From Bacteroidota bacterium (GTDB taxonomy: Bacteria > Bacteroidota > Bacteroidia > Chitinophagales > Saprospiraceae): a stretch of 64,000 bases of DNA. The position numbers were made by a program, and so were the translations under genes. The notes beneath the pieces are model-generated. The model worked only from the letters and a program-made list of their open reading frames with translations. It made no database searches and was not told the origin of the DNA. The stretch covers positions 18,457-82,456 of the forward strand of contig CAUJEY010000272.1 of NCBI GenBank assembly GCA_963169325.1. Reading direction: 5' to 3'. Positions 29,628 to 40,132 of this stretch are shown one piece after another. The stretch's first letter is position 1. Every line of letters starts with the position of its first letter.

Positions 29628-31778
29628 TCATTTTTTCACCACCTTCATCTCCTCAATCAGGCGGGTTGCGCCGGCGTATTTGTCGATGATAAATAAAATA
29701 TAACGGCTATCCACCATGATATTCCGGCAAATAGCCGGGTCGTAGTTCAGGTCGCTCATGGTGCCTTCCCATACCCGGTCGAAGTTGAGGCCGATCAGGT
29801 TGCCGCGGGCATCCAGTGCCGGGCTGCCGGAATTGCCGCCGGTGGTGTGGTTGGAGCCGAGGAAACAAACCGGCAAGCGACCGTCGGACGTAGCGTAACG
29901 ACCATAATCCTTGGTTTTCCAGAGGTCGATGAGTTTTTGGGGCACATCAAACTCATAGTCGCCGGGAATATATTTTTCCATCACGCCATCCAGGTAGGTC
30001 CGAAAATCATAGATGACGGCGTCTTTAGGGCTGTAACCGCGCACCTTGCCATACGTCAACCGCAGGGTGCTGTTGGCATCGGGGAAGAAGCGTTTTTCTT
30101 TAAATACTTCCAATTGAGCAGCCATATACTGGCGTTGCAGAAGATTGGCCGTCGATTGAAGTTCCTGCAATTTTGGAACGACACCGGCCTGATACGGATT
30201 ACTTGCGCCCCGCCAAAAGACGACGGCCGGGTCGTTTTTCAAGGCTTCGCCCAAATTTTTAGGATCGCCGGCAACCAGCGCTTCCCACTTATTTCGGTCT
30301 GCCAATATGCTGTTTTGAAAAATATAGGCGGCCAATTTATCGTAGCCGCCCCGGTTTGTCGCTTCGGATTTTACAAATCCAGCCCCCCAATCTTCTTTTA
30401 CATGTTGGGCATACAGCTCAACCAGCGCCGCAAAAACAGCCTGATCCACTTCCGGACGATAGTCTTTATAAAAGCCGTCTAAACGGGATTTGGCATCCTT
30501 TAGTTTGCCTGAAAAAGCCGAAACGCCACCTTCTTCGTAAGATTTGATCCAGCTATTCAGCGAAGCAACCATACCCAGCAATTCGGAGTTGCGCACAAAT
30601 ATTTCCAAATAATTGTCGCGGGCGTGCGCGTAGGGCTCCATCTCCTTATAGGTTTGCTCCAGGCGGGGCAACAAATTGCCATACTTGAATTTCCAACCGG
30701 GATTTTGTTGAACACGACGGGTAAACTCCGCTTCGTAATCGCGCTTTTTATCCAGCGCTTTATATGTCTTCAGCCCTTGCATTTCACCCAGCCATTTTTT
30801 CCAGGCATTGGCGATACTTGCATAACGGGCGATGTAGGCAATTTTTACCCCGGGGTCTTTGCGCATAAAAGCGTCCATGATTTTCAGCGCGCGGTCGCGG
30901 ATATTCACTTTGGCAGGATTGAGCACTTCGCCGGTTTGCTGCACGGCAATGGCCGGCAAATACTCGTCGGTGCGCCCGGGAAACCCATAAATCATGGTAA
31001 AATCGCCTTCTTTGACGCCGCTGATGGAGACGGGTAAAAAATGTTTGGGGTTAAGCGGCTTGTTGTCCGGTGAATAATCTGCCGGCAGGTTGTCCTTGTT
31101 GGCGTACACCCGGAACATGGAAAAATCGCCGGTGTGTCGCGGCCAAACCCAGTTGTCGGTGTCGGCGCCGAATTTGCCAATGCTACTGGGCGGCGCCCCT
31201 ACGAGGCGTACATCAGTATATGTAACCGTGACGAACAAAAAATACTGGTTGCCATTGTAAAACGGGCGAATGAGTATCTCCTCCCATTTTTCCTTTTTCG
31301 TGCTCACCCGGATTTGCGCCAGGTTTTTATCAATCTGCGACTGCCGGTCGCGCTCGTTCATTGATTCGGTCACGTTTTGTAAGGCCAGGGCCGTCACATC
31401 CTCCATTCGACTGATAAACATGGCGGTTTCGCCCGGGGACGGCAGTTCTTCGGACTGGGTTTTTGCCCAAAAACCCTCCTCTACATAGTTATGCTCGAGC
31501 GTAGAATGGGTCTGTATGGCATCAAAGCCGCAGTGGTGATTGGTGAGTAGCAGCCCTTGCGACGATACCATTGCGCCGGTGCAGCCCCCGCTAAACTGGC
31601 AGATTGCGTCTTTCACGCTGGGGCGATTGGGTGCGTACAAGTCGTCGGCGTCGAGTTTAAAACCCAAGGCCTTCATGTCTTTTTCGTTTTGTTTTTCCAG
31701 GTGCATGGGCAGCCACATACCTCCCTGGGCAGCGAGCAGGGCCGGCAACAAGAAAAACAACAAGAATAATTTTTTCAT
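29628..31778 (-). CDS. S46 family dipeptidyl-peptidase, DPP11-like
   Basis: Periplasmic serine exopeptidase of 716 residues that releases dipeptides from the N-terminus of oligopeptides, feeding amino-acid use. A signal peptide (MKKLFLLFFLLPALLAAQ) starts the protein. The catalytic His is in TNHHCGF (81/82), and the Ser is in GGNSGSP. The following NFDRVWEG has Arg at the position that in P. gingivalis DPP11 selects Asp/Glu in P1 (Gly in DPP7), so acidic specificity is inferred. The 3' repeat at 29469 probably terminates it. Confidence 0.9.
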   Translation of the reverse strand: MKKLFLLFFLLPALLAAQGGMWLPMHLEKQNEKDMKALGFKLDADDLYAPNRPSVKDAICQFSGGCTGAMVSSQGLLLTNHHCGFDAIQTHSTLEHNYVEEGFWAKTQSEELPSPGETAMFISRMEDVTALALQNVTESMNERDRQSQIDKNLAQIRVSTKKEKWEEILIRPFYNGNQYFLFVTVTYTDVRLVGAPPSSIGKFGADTDNWVWPRHTGDFSMFRVYANKDNLPADYSPDNKPLNPKHFLPVSISGVKEGDFTMIYGFPGRTDEYLPAIAVQQTGEVLNPAKVNIRDRALKIMDAFMRKDPGVKIAYIARYASIANAWKKWLGEMQGLKTYKALDKKRDYEAEFTRRVQQNPGWKFKYGNLLPRLEQTYKEMEPYAHARDNYLEIFVRNSELLGMVASLNSWIKSYEEGGVSAFSGKLKDAKSRLDGFYKDYRPEVDQAVFAALVELYAQHVKEDWGAGFVKSEATNRGGYDKLAAYIFQNSILADRNKWEALVAGDPKNLGEALKNDPAVVFWRGASNPYQAGVVPKLQELQSTANLLQRQYMAAQLEVFKEKRFFPDANSTLRLTYGKVRGYSPKDAVIYDFRTYLDGVMEKYIPGDYEFDVPQKLIDLWKTKDYGRYATSDGRLPVCFLGSNHTTGGNSGSPALDARGNLIGLNFDRVWEGTMSDLNYDPAICRNIMVDSRYILFIIDKYAGATRLIEEMKVVKK

Positions 31779-31825
31779 AAACAGTAGTTTTTACTGCGGC
31801 GAAGGTAAGACAAGTACCTGCAATC

Positions 31826-31946
31826 TGATCTATTGATCGTCATTGATCGACGTTGGTGGTCATTGGTGGTCATTGGTCGTCATTGATCGTCATTGGTCGT
31901 CATTGACCACATTGATCTCATTTAAAACACATTGACCACATTAAAA
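31826..31946. repeat. Tandem CATTGRTCGT repeat with short inverted GACCACATT part
   Basis: About seven tandem copies of a 10-base unit CATTGATCGT/CATTGGTCGT (31834-31900), then CATTGACCACATT words of the family at 29469. It lies between the Oar-like gene stop and the peptidase start. Direct repetition dominates; the inverted partner is short. Confidence 0.85.
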
Positions 31947-31979
31947 CAGCGCCGCCCCGGCATTCCCGGAGCGGCGCTG
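31947..31979 (-). terminator. Terminator of the Oar-like receptor gene
   Basis: Strong GC-rich stem (CAGCGCCGC...GCGGCGCTG with CCGG inner pairs) 25 bases after the receptor stop on the minus strand, followed by TTTTAA on that strand. Confidence 0.8.
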
Positions 31980-32004
31980 CGCAAGTATATTTAAGACAAA
32001 GAGA

Positions 32005-35000
32005 TTAGTTAAAAATGTAGCGGATGCCGATTTGTGCCTGCCAAACGTTGTCGAGGTTCACACTTTTCACAAAAGCATCACGCAGCAACTCGACAGAACC
32101 ATCAATCGACTGGGTAGCCAGGCGGTAAGACGGTACGCCTTCAGCGCTGATACTGGCTACGCTCAAAGGATTGGCCGTGGTGGTCTGATTGCCTACGCCC
32201 CAGGCGTTGTTGAGCAGGTTGCCGAAGTTGAGGAAGTCTGCGCGAACCTGGATCACGTTTTTCTTTTGGTTCGGGCCGACTTTCAGGTGCAGTTCCTGCA
32301 TGACGGTAAAATCAAAACGGGTCAACCACGGGAACACGGCGCCGTTGCGTTCGGCATACTGACCGCGGCGGTTTTTCAGGTAGGGGTTGGCGTCGATATA
32401 TTTGTCGAAAGCCGTTGCCTGCTCTTCCGGAGAGAAGGTTTTGCCGCCGGCGGTGAGCGAAGCGAAGGTAAGATCGGCGGCTCGGAGGGGTACGAAGATC
32501 AGGTCGTTGTTTTGAGCATCGCCGTTCAGGTCGTTTGCGCCGCCAGTGGGGAAAGTATAAGAGAAATTGCCGCCGCTGTTGGAAACACAACCCAAAGTAA
32601 ATTCGGTGCCACCGCCAAATCTTCCGCCGTAATTGATCCGGTAGTTGACATAGCCTACGATACGATGGCGCAAGTCGTTATCGGACCAGGATGTGGTCAG
32701 GTAGTTTTGGCCGGCCACGGTGGGAATATTTGCCAATACGGTACTGGCCACCGACTGAAGGTCATAAGCCGCGCCGTAGGTATAACCCAGCATACCGCCG
32801 AACCCTTTGGTATTCGGCAGTTCTACTTTGCCGGTAAACGAGTAGGAGTAACCTTCTTTCGTATTAGCCAATACAAAGGCGTTGGAAATTTTCGGGTTGA
32901 TAAAGCGCGCGGCGGCAACTTGTGCGCTCGGCAAGCCGGAGGCCGGATAGCGGTCGCGGTTGTCAGGGCCGGCAAACGTGCGATCCGGGCCTTTCAGGTT
33001 GGCGTCGATATAGCGGAGTGCCTGAATATTTTTGTTATAAATGGCTTCAATCGTACCGATCAGGCCAAACGGCAGTTTCTGGTCAATAGCGATGTTGCTT
33101 TTCCAGATCACCGGGTATTTCAGGTCATCCACAGAGGCATTGATCACGTACGGCGGCAACGCTTCGATGTCTGTATTTGCCGGACGGAAGCGCCCCGGAT
33201 CAAGCGAGAACGGATAAGCCGTGGTGTTGGTGACGTTGATGATGGCGGTGTTCACACCATTGTTACCCAATTGGTTGGAAACCAATACCTGGGGAATACG
33301 CGATACGAAGTAACCGGTACCACCCCGGATCTGTGTGTTCTTTTTCCCGTTTACATCCCAGTTGAAGCCCAGACGGGGGGACAACAGGAGGCGCGAGGAG
33401 GGGAACTCACTGGTATTGATTTTGAGGTCTTCACCGTTTTCATCCTTGAAGGTCAGACCTGCCACCACGGGGTTAAAGAAATCTTCTGCCGTGGAGTTGT
33501 CGTAAACAAAAACATCGCCGCGTAAGCCGGCGGTCAGTTTGAAGTTGTTCGTGATTTGAAACTCATCCTGTGCATAGAGGCTGAACGTATTGGTTTTCAG
33601 CACTTGCAGCGGTTCGGCGCCACCAGGCAGCAAGGAGTAGCGCAGATTGTAGCGGCCCACTGTTACCGGCGAAACTGTGTTATTCGGGTCGTTTATCGAC
33701 TGAAGTGCTGCCGTTTTGAAGTCTTCAATAGAGTTATAAACGTATGAGCCGTTCGAGGTCGGGAAGAACACATTGTTTGAGGTAAAATACTCATACGCTG
33801 CGCCGAAGGTCAAAAAGTGTTTGTTCAGAAACACGCTGAAGTTATTGGTAACATTCAGCGTGCTGTAATTCAACTGGTTGTTCGGCGTGAACGGGTCAAA
33901 TCCGATAGAGGTGTAAGTGCTGCCGTCTTTCAGGATGTCAACCGTAGGAAACAGGTCTGTTTTATAACGGCGGTCTTCTAATTGCTTGTTGTACGTGGCA
34001 ATGAAGCTGTTCGATAATTTGCTACCGAAAACGGAGTTTAACTCGAATGCAATCGAGCGGGTGTTATCTTCGATGATGTACCCGGTGTTCTCCGGTGAGA
34101 TAGCATTTGCCCGGTTGGTACGGTTGCCCGCGCCGGCGGTGTTGCTGCTGTTGCTATCGCTGATGCGTTGTCCCGAATCGGAGTTATGGTGCGAGTAGCG
34201 CAGCGATGCTTTATGGTTCTGGTTAATGTTGTAATCCAGGCGAATCAACCCTTTTAAACTGTTCACCTTGTTATTGAAGTTGTCAAAAGCGCCAAGGTCG
34301 CGGTTGAAGTTGGTCTTCAAAAAACTGGACAAATCCTCCATATCGGCCAGGGTCACCCGTGATACGTTGCCCGTTGCGCCGGGGCGATCAATCACCCAGT
34401 CCAAAGCAGGCTGGGTGCTGTTGAAATATTCGCCGTTCACGAAAAAGAACAGTTTGTCTTTAATGATCGGGCCGCCAAAACGCATACCATATACTTTTTC
34501 GTCAATGTTAACCGGGGGCAAATCTCTACCGTCGGCTTTGGAGCCGGCCAGGTCGCTGTTGCGGAAAAGGGTGTAAGCGGAGCCGGAAAACTCGTTGGTA
34601 CCGGAACGCGTGACAGCGTTGATGCCGGCGCCGGCAAATCCGGACTGGCGTACATCGAACGGCGCGATATTCAACTGGATTTCCTGAATGGCATCCAGCG
34701 AGATAGCCGTCGTGTTGGTACGACCGCCGGCTTGTGCCGAGGAACCCAGACCGAAACCATTGTTAAATACAGAGCCGTCAATCGTAAAGCTATTCAACCG
34801 GCTATCCTGACCGGCAAAGGAACGCCCGTTACTGTAAGCATTGTACTTTGTAATGTCATTGACAGTACGACCGATCGTAGGCAGGGAATTGATGGATTGC
34901 ACCCCATAGGAAGCCGCAGCCCCCGTACGATCCGACGAAAAAATGTCGTTGCGATTGGCCAAAATGGTCACCTCGCTCACAGGCGTACCTGCTTCTTCCA

Positions 35001-35343
35001 GCGAAAAGTTCACATTTGTAGCCGTGCCGAGGTTCGTGTACACGTTTTCGCGGGTTTGCGATTCAAATCCGGTGTAGGACACGACCACTGAAAAGGGCCC
35101 GCCTACCCGCACAGCCGGCAAGGTAAAGCGACCCGAGGCATTGGTAGCCGTACCGTAACGGGTACCGGAAGGCACGTGCGTAGCGACCACGGTGGCGCCG
35201 ACAAGGGCTTCGCCTTTGGTATCGGCCACAACGCCCGCAATGGTGGAGGTGGTCACCTGTGCATGAGCAGTGATGCCGCATAAAAGAATGGCCAGCAGCA
35301 TAATCACCCTGCCTGCCATGTTGCGAAAGTTAAAAGAATTCAT
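32005..35343 (-). CDS. Oar-like TonB-dependent outer-membrane receptor
   Basis: Outer-membrane beta-barrel of 1112 residues with a signal peptide (about residues 1-29), an N-terminal carboxypeptidase-regulatory-like domain (about 30-115; [18 protein letters not shown]), a plug domain ([17 protein letters not shown]) and a long barrel. The layout is that of the Oar family, common in Bacteroidota, where it is used for surface adhesion or nutrient uptake. The ligand is unknown. A strong terminator follows. No T9SS tail is present, as expected for a receptor. Confidence 0.9.
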   Translation of the reverse strand: MNSFNFRNMAGRVIMLLAILLCGITAHAQVTTSTIAGVVADTKGEALVGATVVATHVPSGTRYGTATNASGRFTLPAVRVGGPFSVVVSYTGFESQTRENVYTNLGTATNVNFSLEEAGTPVSEVTILANRNDIFSSDRTGAAASYGVQSINSLPTIGRTVNDITKYNAYSNGRSFAGQDSRLNSFTIDGSVFNNGFGLGSSAQAGGRTNTTAISLDAIQEIQLNIAPFDVRQSGFAGAGINAVTRSGTNEFSGSAYTLFRNSDLAGSKADGRDLPPVNIDEKVYGMRFGGPIIKDKLFFFVNGEYFNSTQPALDWVIDRPGATGNVSRVTLADMEDLSSFLKTNFNRDLGAFDNFNNKVNSLKGLIRLDYNINQNHKASLRYSHHNSDSGQRISDSNSSNTAGAGNRTNRANAISPENTGYIIEDNTRSIAFELNSVFGSKLSNSFIATYNKQLEDRRYKTDLFPTVDILKDGSTYTSIGFDPFTPNNQLNYSTLNVTNNFSVFLNKHFLTFGAAYEYFTSNNVFFPTSNGSYVYNSIEDFKTAALQSINDPNNTVSPVTVGRYNLRYSLLPGGAEPLQVLKTNTFSLYAQDEFQITNNFKLTAGLRGDVFVYDNSTAEDFFNPVVAGLTFKDENGEDLKINTSEFPSSRLLLSPRLGFNWDVNGKKNTQIRGGTGYFVSRIPQVLVSNQLGNNGVNTAIINVTNTTAYPFSLDPGRFRPANTDIEALPPYVINASVDDLKYPVIWKSNIAIDQKLPFGLIGTIEAIYNKNIQALRYIDANLKGPDRTFAGPDNRDRYPASGLPSAQVAAARFINPKISNAFVLANTKEGYSYSFTGKVELPNTKGFGGMLGYTYGAAYDLQSVASTVLANIPTVAGQNYLTTSWSDNDLRHRIVGYVNYRINYGGRFGGGTEFTLGCVSNSGGNFSYTFPTGGANDLNGDAQNNDLIFVPLRAADLTFASLTAGGKTFSPEEQATAFDKYIDANPYLKNRRGQYAERNGAVFPWLTRFDFTVMQELHLKVGPNQKKNVIQVRADFLNFGNLLNNAWGVGNQTTTANPLSVASISAEGVPSYRLATQSIDGSVELLRDAFVKSVNLDNVWQAQIGIRYIFN

Positions 35344-35650
35344 ACGTAAACGGATTTAGTGAAACGAGAATGTAATTCGACGGCGAAATTAAGCTCGTCG
35401 TGTTAAATTCCGATTAAGTTTTCCGGTTTATCGACATATAGTTTTCCGTACAATATTTCCCGGGAGGGGAGATAATAGCCTGACTTTAAAATTTAATTTC
35501 CTTCAGCCTAAACCAAAAAGAATTATCACCACCCCTTCTCCTAATTGACCATACCATCGCCCGAAAATGTCCGGAGGCAGCAGGGCTCCCGGCTTTTCCC
35601 TACTTTTGGCCCCTCATCATATTGCAAACAAGCAAACCCATCTGCTGCAC
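35344..35650. other. 307-base gap between divergent genes
   Basis: No gene is visible between the Oar-like receptor start and the LTD protein start. The sequence is A/T-rich from 35344 to 35550 and then GC-rich. TACTTTTG at 35601-35608 fits a -7 element for the plus strand, 42 bases before the ATG. A riboswitch was not recognised. Confidence 0.5.
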
Positions 35651-37342
35651 ATGAAAAAACTTGCTTTCACACTGCTCTGCGCATTTGCGCTCGCCCTGAC
35701 CACCCAGGCCCAAATCGTTATCACCGAAATCATGTACAACCCGCCGGAGGCCAATACGGACTCCTTAGAGTACATCGAAATTTACAATAACGGAAATACA
35801 ACGGTCGATCTGGAAAACTGGAGCCTTTACGGGGTAACTTTTATATTCCCTGCCACGACGCTGGCGCCAAACCAGTATCTCGTTACTGCGGTGAATGCAG
35901 CCGCTTTTCAAAATCAATTTGGCGTAACGGCGCTCCAATGGGCCGGCGGCGCACTTAGTAATGGCGGCGAAACGCTGCTGTTGCTCAATGCTGTCGGCGA
36001 TACCATCGACAAGGTCGCCTATACCAATATGTTGCCATGGCCCACCGAGGCCAACGGAAACGGCTCTTCGCTAGTGCTTTGCAACCCCAGCTCCGACAAT
36101 ACCCTGCCCGCCAGCTGGCAGGCCGCCACTACACCGACGGGCGTTACCATAAACGGAAAAGCCGTTTTGGCCAATCCGGGAGCAACCTCCGGCTGTCTGA
36201 CCACCGTGGGGGCCAATCCGGACCAGTTTATCGCCGCCGCCGGTCAATCCAGCACGTACAATGTGCTGCTCAACGATGTGCTGCCAGGCCAGGCCGGCGC
36301 AGTTGTCACTATCGCAACAGCGCCTAAAAACGGCACGGCATCGGTTAATCCCGATAATTCGATCACTTACACCCCCGGCGCCGGGTTTGCAGGCGCCGAT
36401 TCGCTGGTTTACCAGGTTTGTGAAAATTCAGATTGCGACCAGGCGCAGGTCAATATTACCGTTCGCAGCTATCCCAAATATTCTATCGATCAAATCAACG
36501 GCGTAAATGCCGACGGCGTGGCCGACTCCATGGGCGTTTACTGCGAACTGACAGCAACCGTTTACGGTGTCAACCTGCGCCCGCTGGGTTTGCAATTCAC
36601 CCTCATCGACGATACCAACAACGGCATCACCGTGCTGAACTTCACAGGCAGCCTGGGCTACACGGTAAAAGAAAAAGATAAAATTACCGTACGCGGACAG
36701 GTCAACCAATTCAACGGGCTGCTCCAGATGTTCCCGGATGCCGTGATTAAAGTATCGGAAAATAACAGCCTGGTCACTGCTACTGATGTAACCGTACACG
36801 GTGAAGACACGGAGTCCAAACTCATCCGGATCAAAAACCTGCGCTATGTAGATGTCGCGCAATGGGCCACCGGTATCGGCACAGGTTTCAGTGTATATAT
36901 GGTGTCGGACGCTAATCCGCTCGATACCATTCAGGTTCGTATCGACAACGATGTCAACCTGTTCAACGAACCGGCGCCGCCCGCCCCGTTCGACCTGACC
37001 GGTATCGGCGGGCAATTTGATTCCAGTACGCCTTATACCGAAGGATATCAGATCGCCCCGCGGTACATAGCCGATGTGAGCTCGCTGGTAAAAACAAAAA
37101 CGGTTGATTTCAGCGACAGGGTGCAAATCAGCCCGAACCCGGCTACTGAATTCCTGCGCATTCAAACGGACCTGGATTTCGATTTTGTGCAAATATTCAA
37201 CACGGCAGGCCAGCTGCTCCAAACCCTGGCGACACCAGGCCGGCAGGAGCAAGTTTCCATCCGCGATTACGCCCCGGGGGTATATTTTATTCGTTTCCAA
37301 AAAGAAAACGCCGCCTGGACCACACGTTTTGTAAAACAGTAA
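35651..37342 (+). CDS. Secreted lamin-tail-domain protein with T9SS sorting domain
   Basis: Extracellular protein of 563 residues. A signal peptide (about 1-20; ALALTTQAQ) leads into a lamin tail domain (LTD, about 22-140; IVITEIMYNPPEA, EYIEIYNNG), an Ig/cadherin-like module (about 195-285; NVLLNDV, TYTPGAGFAGADSLVYQV), an OB-like or DNA/RNA-binding-like region, and a type A T9SS sorting domain at the end (VQISPNPATEFLRI). LTD proteins of this phylum often carry nucleases; no nuclease motif is visible here. Function unknown. Confidence 0.85.
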   Translation: MKKLAFTLLCAFALALTTQAQIVITEIMYNPPEANTDSLEYIEIYNNGNTTVDLENWSLYGVTFIFPATTLAPNQYLVTAVNAAAFQNQFGVTALQWAGGALSNGGETLLLLNAVGDTIDKVAYTNMLPWPTEANGNGSSLVLCNPSSDNTLPASWQAATTPTGVTINGKAVLANPGATSGCLTTVGANPDQFIAAAGQSSTYNVLLNDVLPGQAGAVVTIATAPKNGTASVNPDNSITYTPGAGFAGADSLVYQVCENSDCDQAQVNITVRSYPKYSIDQINGVNADGVADSMGVYCELTATVYGVNLRPLGLQFTLIDDTNNGITVLNFTGSLGYTVKEKDKITVRGQVNQFNGLLQMFPDAVIKVSENNSLVTATDVTVHGEDTESKLIRIKNLRYVDVAQWATGIGTGFSVYMVSDANPLDTIQVRIDNDVNLFNEPAPPAPFDLTGIGGQFDSSTPYTEGYQIAPRYIADVSSLVKTKTVDFSDRVQISPNPATEFLRIQTDLDFDFVQIFNTAGQLLQTLATPGRQEQVSIRDYAPGVYFIRFQKENAAWTTRFVKQ

Positions 37343-37355
37343 TTTCCCCTGACGT

Positions 37356-37444
37356 GATGTGGGGCGAATTTTTAATTCGCCCATGATTCAGGCGAATTTT
37401 TAATTCGCCCATGATTCAGGCGAATTAAAAATTCGCCCCACATC
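37356..37444. repeat. Inverted gene-end repeat with tandem 28-bp centre
   Basis: Outer arms are a perfect 24-base inverted repeat (37356-37379 and 37421-37444, built from GGGGCGAATTTTTAATTCG). The centre repeats GCGAATTTTTAATTCGCCC and CATGATTCAG twice. It lies 14 bases after the LTD gene stop and likely terminates it. Confidence 0.9.
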
Positions 37445-37528
37445 ATGGCAGGAAAAATTCGGTACACCTTTTGCTTTGCTGGCTCTTGCCCCCATTACCA
37501 ATCACAATACCTTTAACTACTGAAGTCT

Positions 37529-38419
37529 ATGTCATCCTGCCGGCCAAACGGTTACCGTTGGTTTATCATCCTGTTTTTTGTTCCTCAAATTATTTTTGCC
37601 CAAAAACTACCTTCCCGCCGGTCCGGCCTGCCGTTTGCCATCCGGGAGGTGTCTGGTATGGCGCGCACGCCCGACGGGCAATTGTGGCTGCTAAACGACA
37701 GCCGAAATCCCTCCGAACTGTTCCGCATTGATCCTTACACCGGCCATTTGCTTGAAACCCGTAACCTGCCCGTTCCGAACCGCGATTGGGAAGACATCAC
37801 ATCCGACAGTTCCGGCAATCTGTATATCGGCGATTTTGGGAACAACGGAAATGCCCGCCGGAACCTCTGCATCTTCCGCTATCACCCGGCCACCGGCGCA
37901 TTAGACTCCATTCGTTTTCGATACCCCGACCAGAATGCCTGGCCACCCACCGATGCGCGCGCCTGGAATTTCAATTGTGAGGCGATGGTTTTCTTTCACG
38001 ACAGCCTGCACCTGTTTTCCAAAAATGTATTCAAAGGAAATTTTGTCACCAAACACTATGTTTTACCCGCCAGACCCGGGGAATATGTCGCTGAATTGCG
38101 CGATAGTATAATCCTGCCCAACCGGGTTATCACCGGCGCAGCGCTCAGTCCGGATGGCAAAACGCTGGCGATAACCAGTTATATCATCGGTAAAAAATTA
38201 GGCTTCATTCCGCACACAAAAGCCACCGCGTATTTTTTTACGGATTTTAGTGGCAGCCGGTTTTTACGCGGAAAGCGTGCTGCCACCCGACTGCCCAAGT
38301 GTTTTATTGCCCGGCAATTCGAATCAATCGTATGGTGGGATAAAAACCACTGGCTTATTGCCAATGAACGTCGCAAACCGCAAAAACAAGCCCTATGGCG
38401 CATCCGTAACGGCAAATGA
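37529..38419 (+). CDS. Secreted beta-propeller-like protein
   Basis: A 296-residue exported protein: signal peptide (about 8-26, ending IIFAQ), then repeats of SGMARTPDGQLWLLND / SSGNLYIGDFGNNGNARRN type that resemble NHL or SdiA-regulated propeller blades. No T9SS tail and no lipobox. Function unknown. Confidence 0.7.
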   Translation: MSSCRPNGYRWFIILFFVPQIIFAQKLPSRRSGLPFAIREVSGMARTPDGQLWLLNDSRNPSELFRIDPYTGHLLETRNLPVPNRDWEDITSDSSGNLYIGDFGNNGNARRNLCIFRYHPATGALDSIRFRYPDQNAWPPTDARAWNFNCEAMVFFHDSLHLFSKNVFKGNFVTKHYVLPARPGEYVAELRDSIILPNRVITGAALSPDGKTLAITSYIIGKKLGFIPHTKATAYFFTDFSGSRFLRGKRAATRLPKCFIARQFESIVWWDKNHWLIANERRKPQKQALWRIRNGK

Positions 38420-38487
38420 AGTTTTGTTGATGAATTTGAGGCGCCGGGTAAAAGAGAGTGATTATTTTTGGCGCAAACCCACTCGAC

Positions 38488-40053
38488 ATGGCTTTAAAAT
38501 TCAGTTTACGGAATTCCCCAATGGTTTTGGTTTGGTTATTCATGGGAGGTATTTTCGTCCTGGATGCCTGGCTGGTACATGAAAGCAATATTTCCTTTAC
38601 CTATTTGCTCGTCATCATACTAGGCGTGTTTTTCCGGGAACGAAACGATGTGATCCTGATGGGTATTGCCGCCACGGTACTGACCATTTTAGCCGTGTTT
38701 ATTCAATATGAAAACGCTACCACGGCGCCATTTGATCAATTGTTGTTCTCCCGGATTATCAGCATTGCCGGAATTTGGGCCGGTTGTTTCTTAGTGATCA
38801 CTATCCTGACTATGCGCCAGGATGAAGAGCTCCAGGATGAACAATTCCACGCTTTATTCCGCTATGCTACGAGCGGCATTCTGGTTTCAAACAATCGCGG
38901 CCAAATCGTTCGGTTAAACCCGGCAGCAGAAACATTATTCGGGTATACTGTCGATGAATTGTTAGGAAAACAGGTGGAGGTACTCATTCCCCGTAAACTG
39001 GCACGGCAACATGAACAACACCGGAGCGATTACCGGTCCAACCCACGTCCGAGGGCGATGGGCATCGGCTATGATTTATTGGCCGTCCGGAAAGATGGTA
39101 GTGAATTCCCGGTGGAAATAAGCCTCAGCCCGTTCCGTACTGCGCAAGGGGATTTCGTCATGGCCTTTGTGGTAGACAATACTATCCGAAAAGAAAACGA
39201 ACAACGCATCGTGCGTCAAAATCAAAAGCTGGAACAGTTGGCCGCTGCCCTTCAAGACCTCAACGAAGGGTTGGAGGAAAAGGTGCGCGACCGCACCAAA
39301 GCGCTCGAGGAGACCCGAAACGATCTGGCACAGGCGTTGGACAAGGAGCGTGAACTCGGCGAACTCAAAAGCCGCTTTGTGTCGATGGCGTCGCATGAGT
39401 TTCGGACCCCGCTCAGTACGGTGCTCTCCTCGGCGGCGCTTGTAAGCACTTATGCGGACCGGCAGGACTTTGAGAATGTAAAAAAGCATAGCGCACGCAT
39501 CAAAACCGCTGTAAATAACCTGAATACCATTCTGACAGAGTTCTTATCCCTGGGCAAACTGGAGGAAGGTAAAACGGAAACCAATTTGCGCGAAACCAAT
39601 CTGCGCGAACTTGTGGAAGAAGTGGCCGGAGAAATTAAACCCCTCTTCCAGAAAGATCAAACCTTTGAATATCAACACGAAGGCCAGGAGTTGGCCATGA
39701 TCGATCCCGCTCTTTTCAAACATATCCTGATTAATCTTTTTTCCAACGCCATTAAATATTCGCCGGAAAGCGCCCCTATTCGGGTCATTACCGTGGTCAA
39801 TTCGGGCGATATCCTGATCCGGGTAATCGACCGCGGAATAGGTATCCCCGAGGCCGATCAAAAACACCTGTTTTCCCGCTTTTTCCGGGCCACTAACGCC
39901 ACCAATATTCAAGGGACCGGCCTGGGTTTGTACATCGTCAAACGTTATGTAGAACTGATGAACGGCGAGATCGGCTTTACCAGCGTTTATGGCGAAGGCA
40001 CGGAATTTTGGGTAAGTATAAAACCGGGAAAGCATGACCAGGAAAAAATGTAA
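38488..40053 (+). CDS. PAS-domain sensor histidine kinase
   Basis: Membrane-associated kinase of 521 residues: about four hydrophobic segments in the first 110 residues (MASE-like, not recognised), a PAS domain (about 125-240; ALFRYATSGILVSNNRGQIVRLNPAAE, FGYT), a coiled coil, HisKA with SHEFRTPL, and HATPase with NAIKYSPES, DRGIGIP and GTGLGLYIVKR. The signal is unknown. A short tandem duplication (ETNLRETNLREL) sits between HisKA and HATPase. No response regulator is adjacent, so it is an orphan kinase. A TATTTTTG at 38463-38470 may be the -7 element. Confidence 0.9.
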   Translation: MALKFSLRNSPMVLVWLFMGGIFVLDAWLVHESNISFTYLLVIILGVFFRERNDVILMGIAATVLTILAVFIQYENATTAPFDQLLFSRIISIAGIWAGCFLVITILTMRQDEELQDEQFHALFRYATSGILVSNNRGQIVRLNPAAETLFGYTVDELLGKQVEVLIPRKLARQHEQHRSDYRSNPRPRAMGIGYDLLAVRKDGSEFPVEISLSPFRTAQGDFVMAFVVDNTIRKENEQRIVRQNQKLEQLAAALQDLNEGLEEKVRDRTKALEETRNDLAQALDKERELGELKSRFVSMASHEFRTPLSTVLSSAALVSTYADRQDFENVKKHSARIKTAVNNLNTILTEFLSLGKLEEGKTETNLRETNLRELVEEVAGEIKPLFQKDQTFEYQHEGQELAMIDPALFKHILINLFSNAIKYSPESAPIRVITVVNSGDILIRVIDRGIGIPEADQKHLFSRFFRATNATNIQGTGLGLYIVKRYVELMNGEIGFTSVYGEGTEFWVSIKPGKHDQEKM

Positions 40054-40132
40054 ATCCGCCATCGACAACTACGCAGGTACTTTACCCGCCTTCAACAATC
40101 TTATCCTGTAACTAAATCAAACAATCCACAGA

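Noticed and set aside
32032..33525. Plus-strand frame of 497 codons opposite the Oar-like receptor
   Set aside because: The receptor frame is complete with signal peptide and barrel; the other frame has no recognisable motif.
35344..35650. Riboswitch upstream of the Oar-like receptor
   Set aside because: No cobalamin, TPP or other conserved element could be recognised.
39590..39620. Meaningful repeat in the PAS kinase (ETNLRETNLR)
   Set aside because: Only a five-codon duplication, probably a neutral slippage event.
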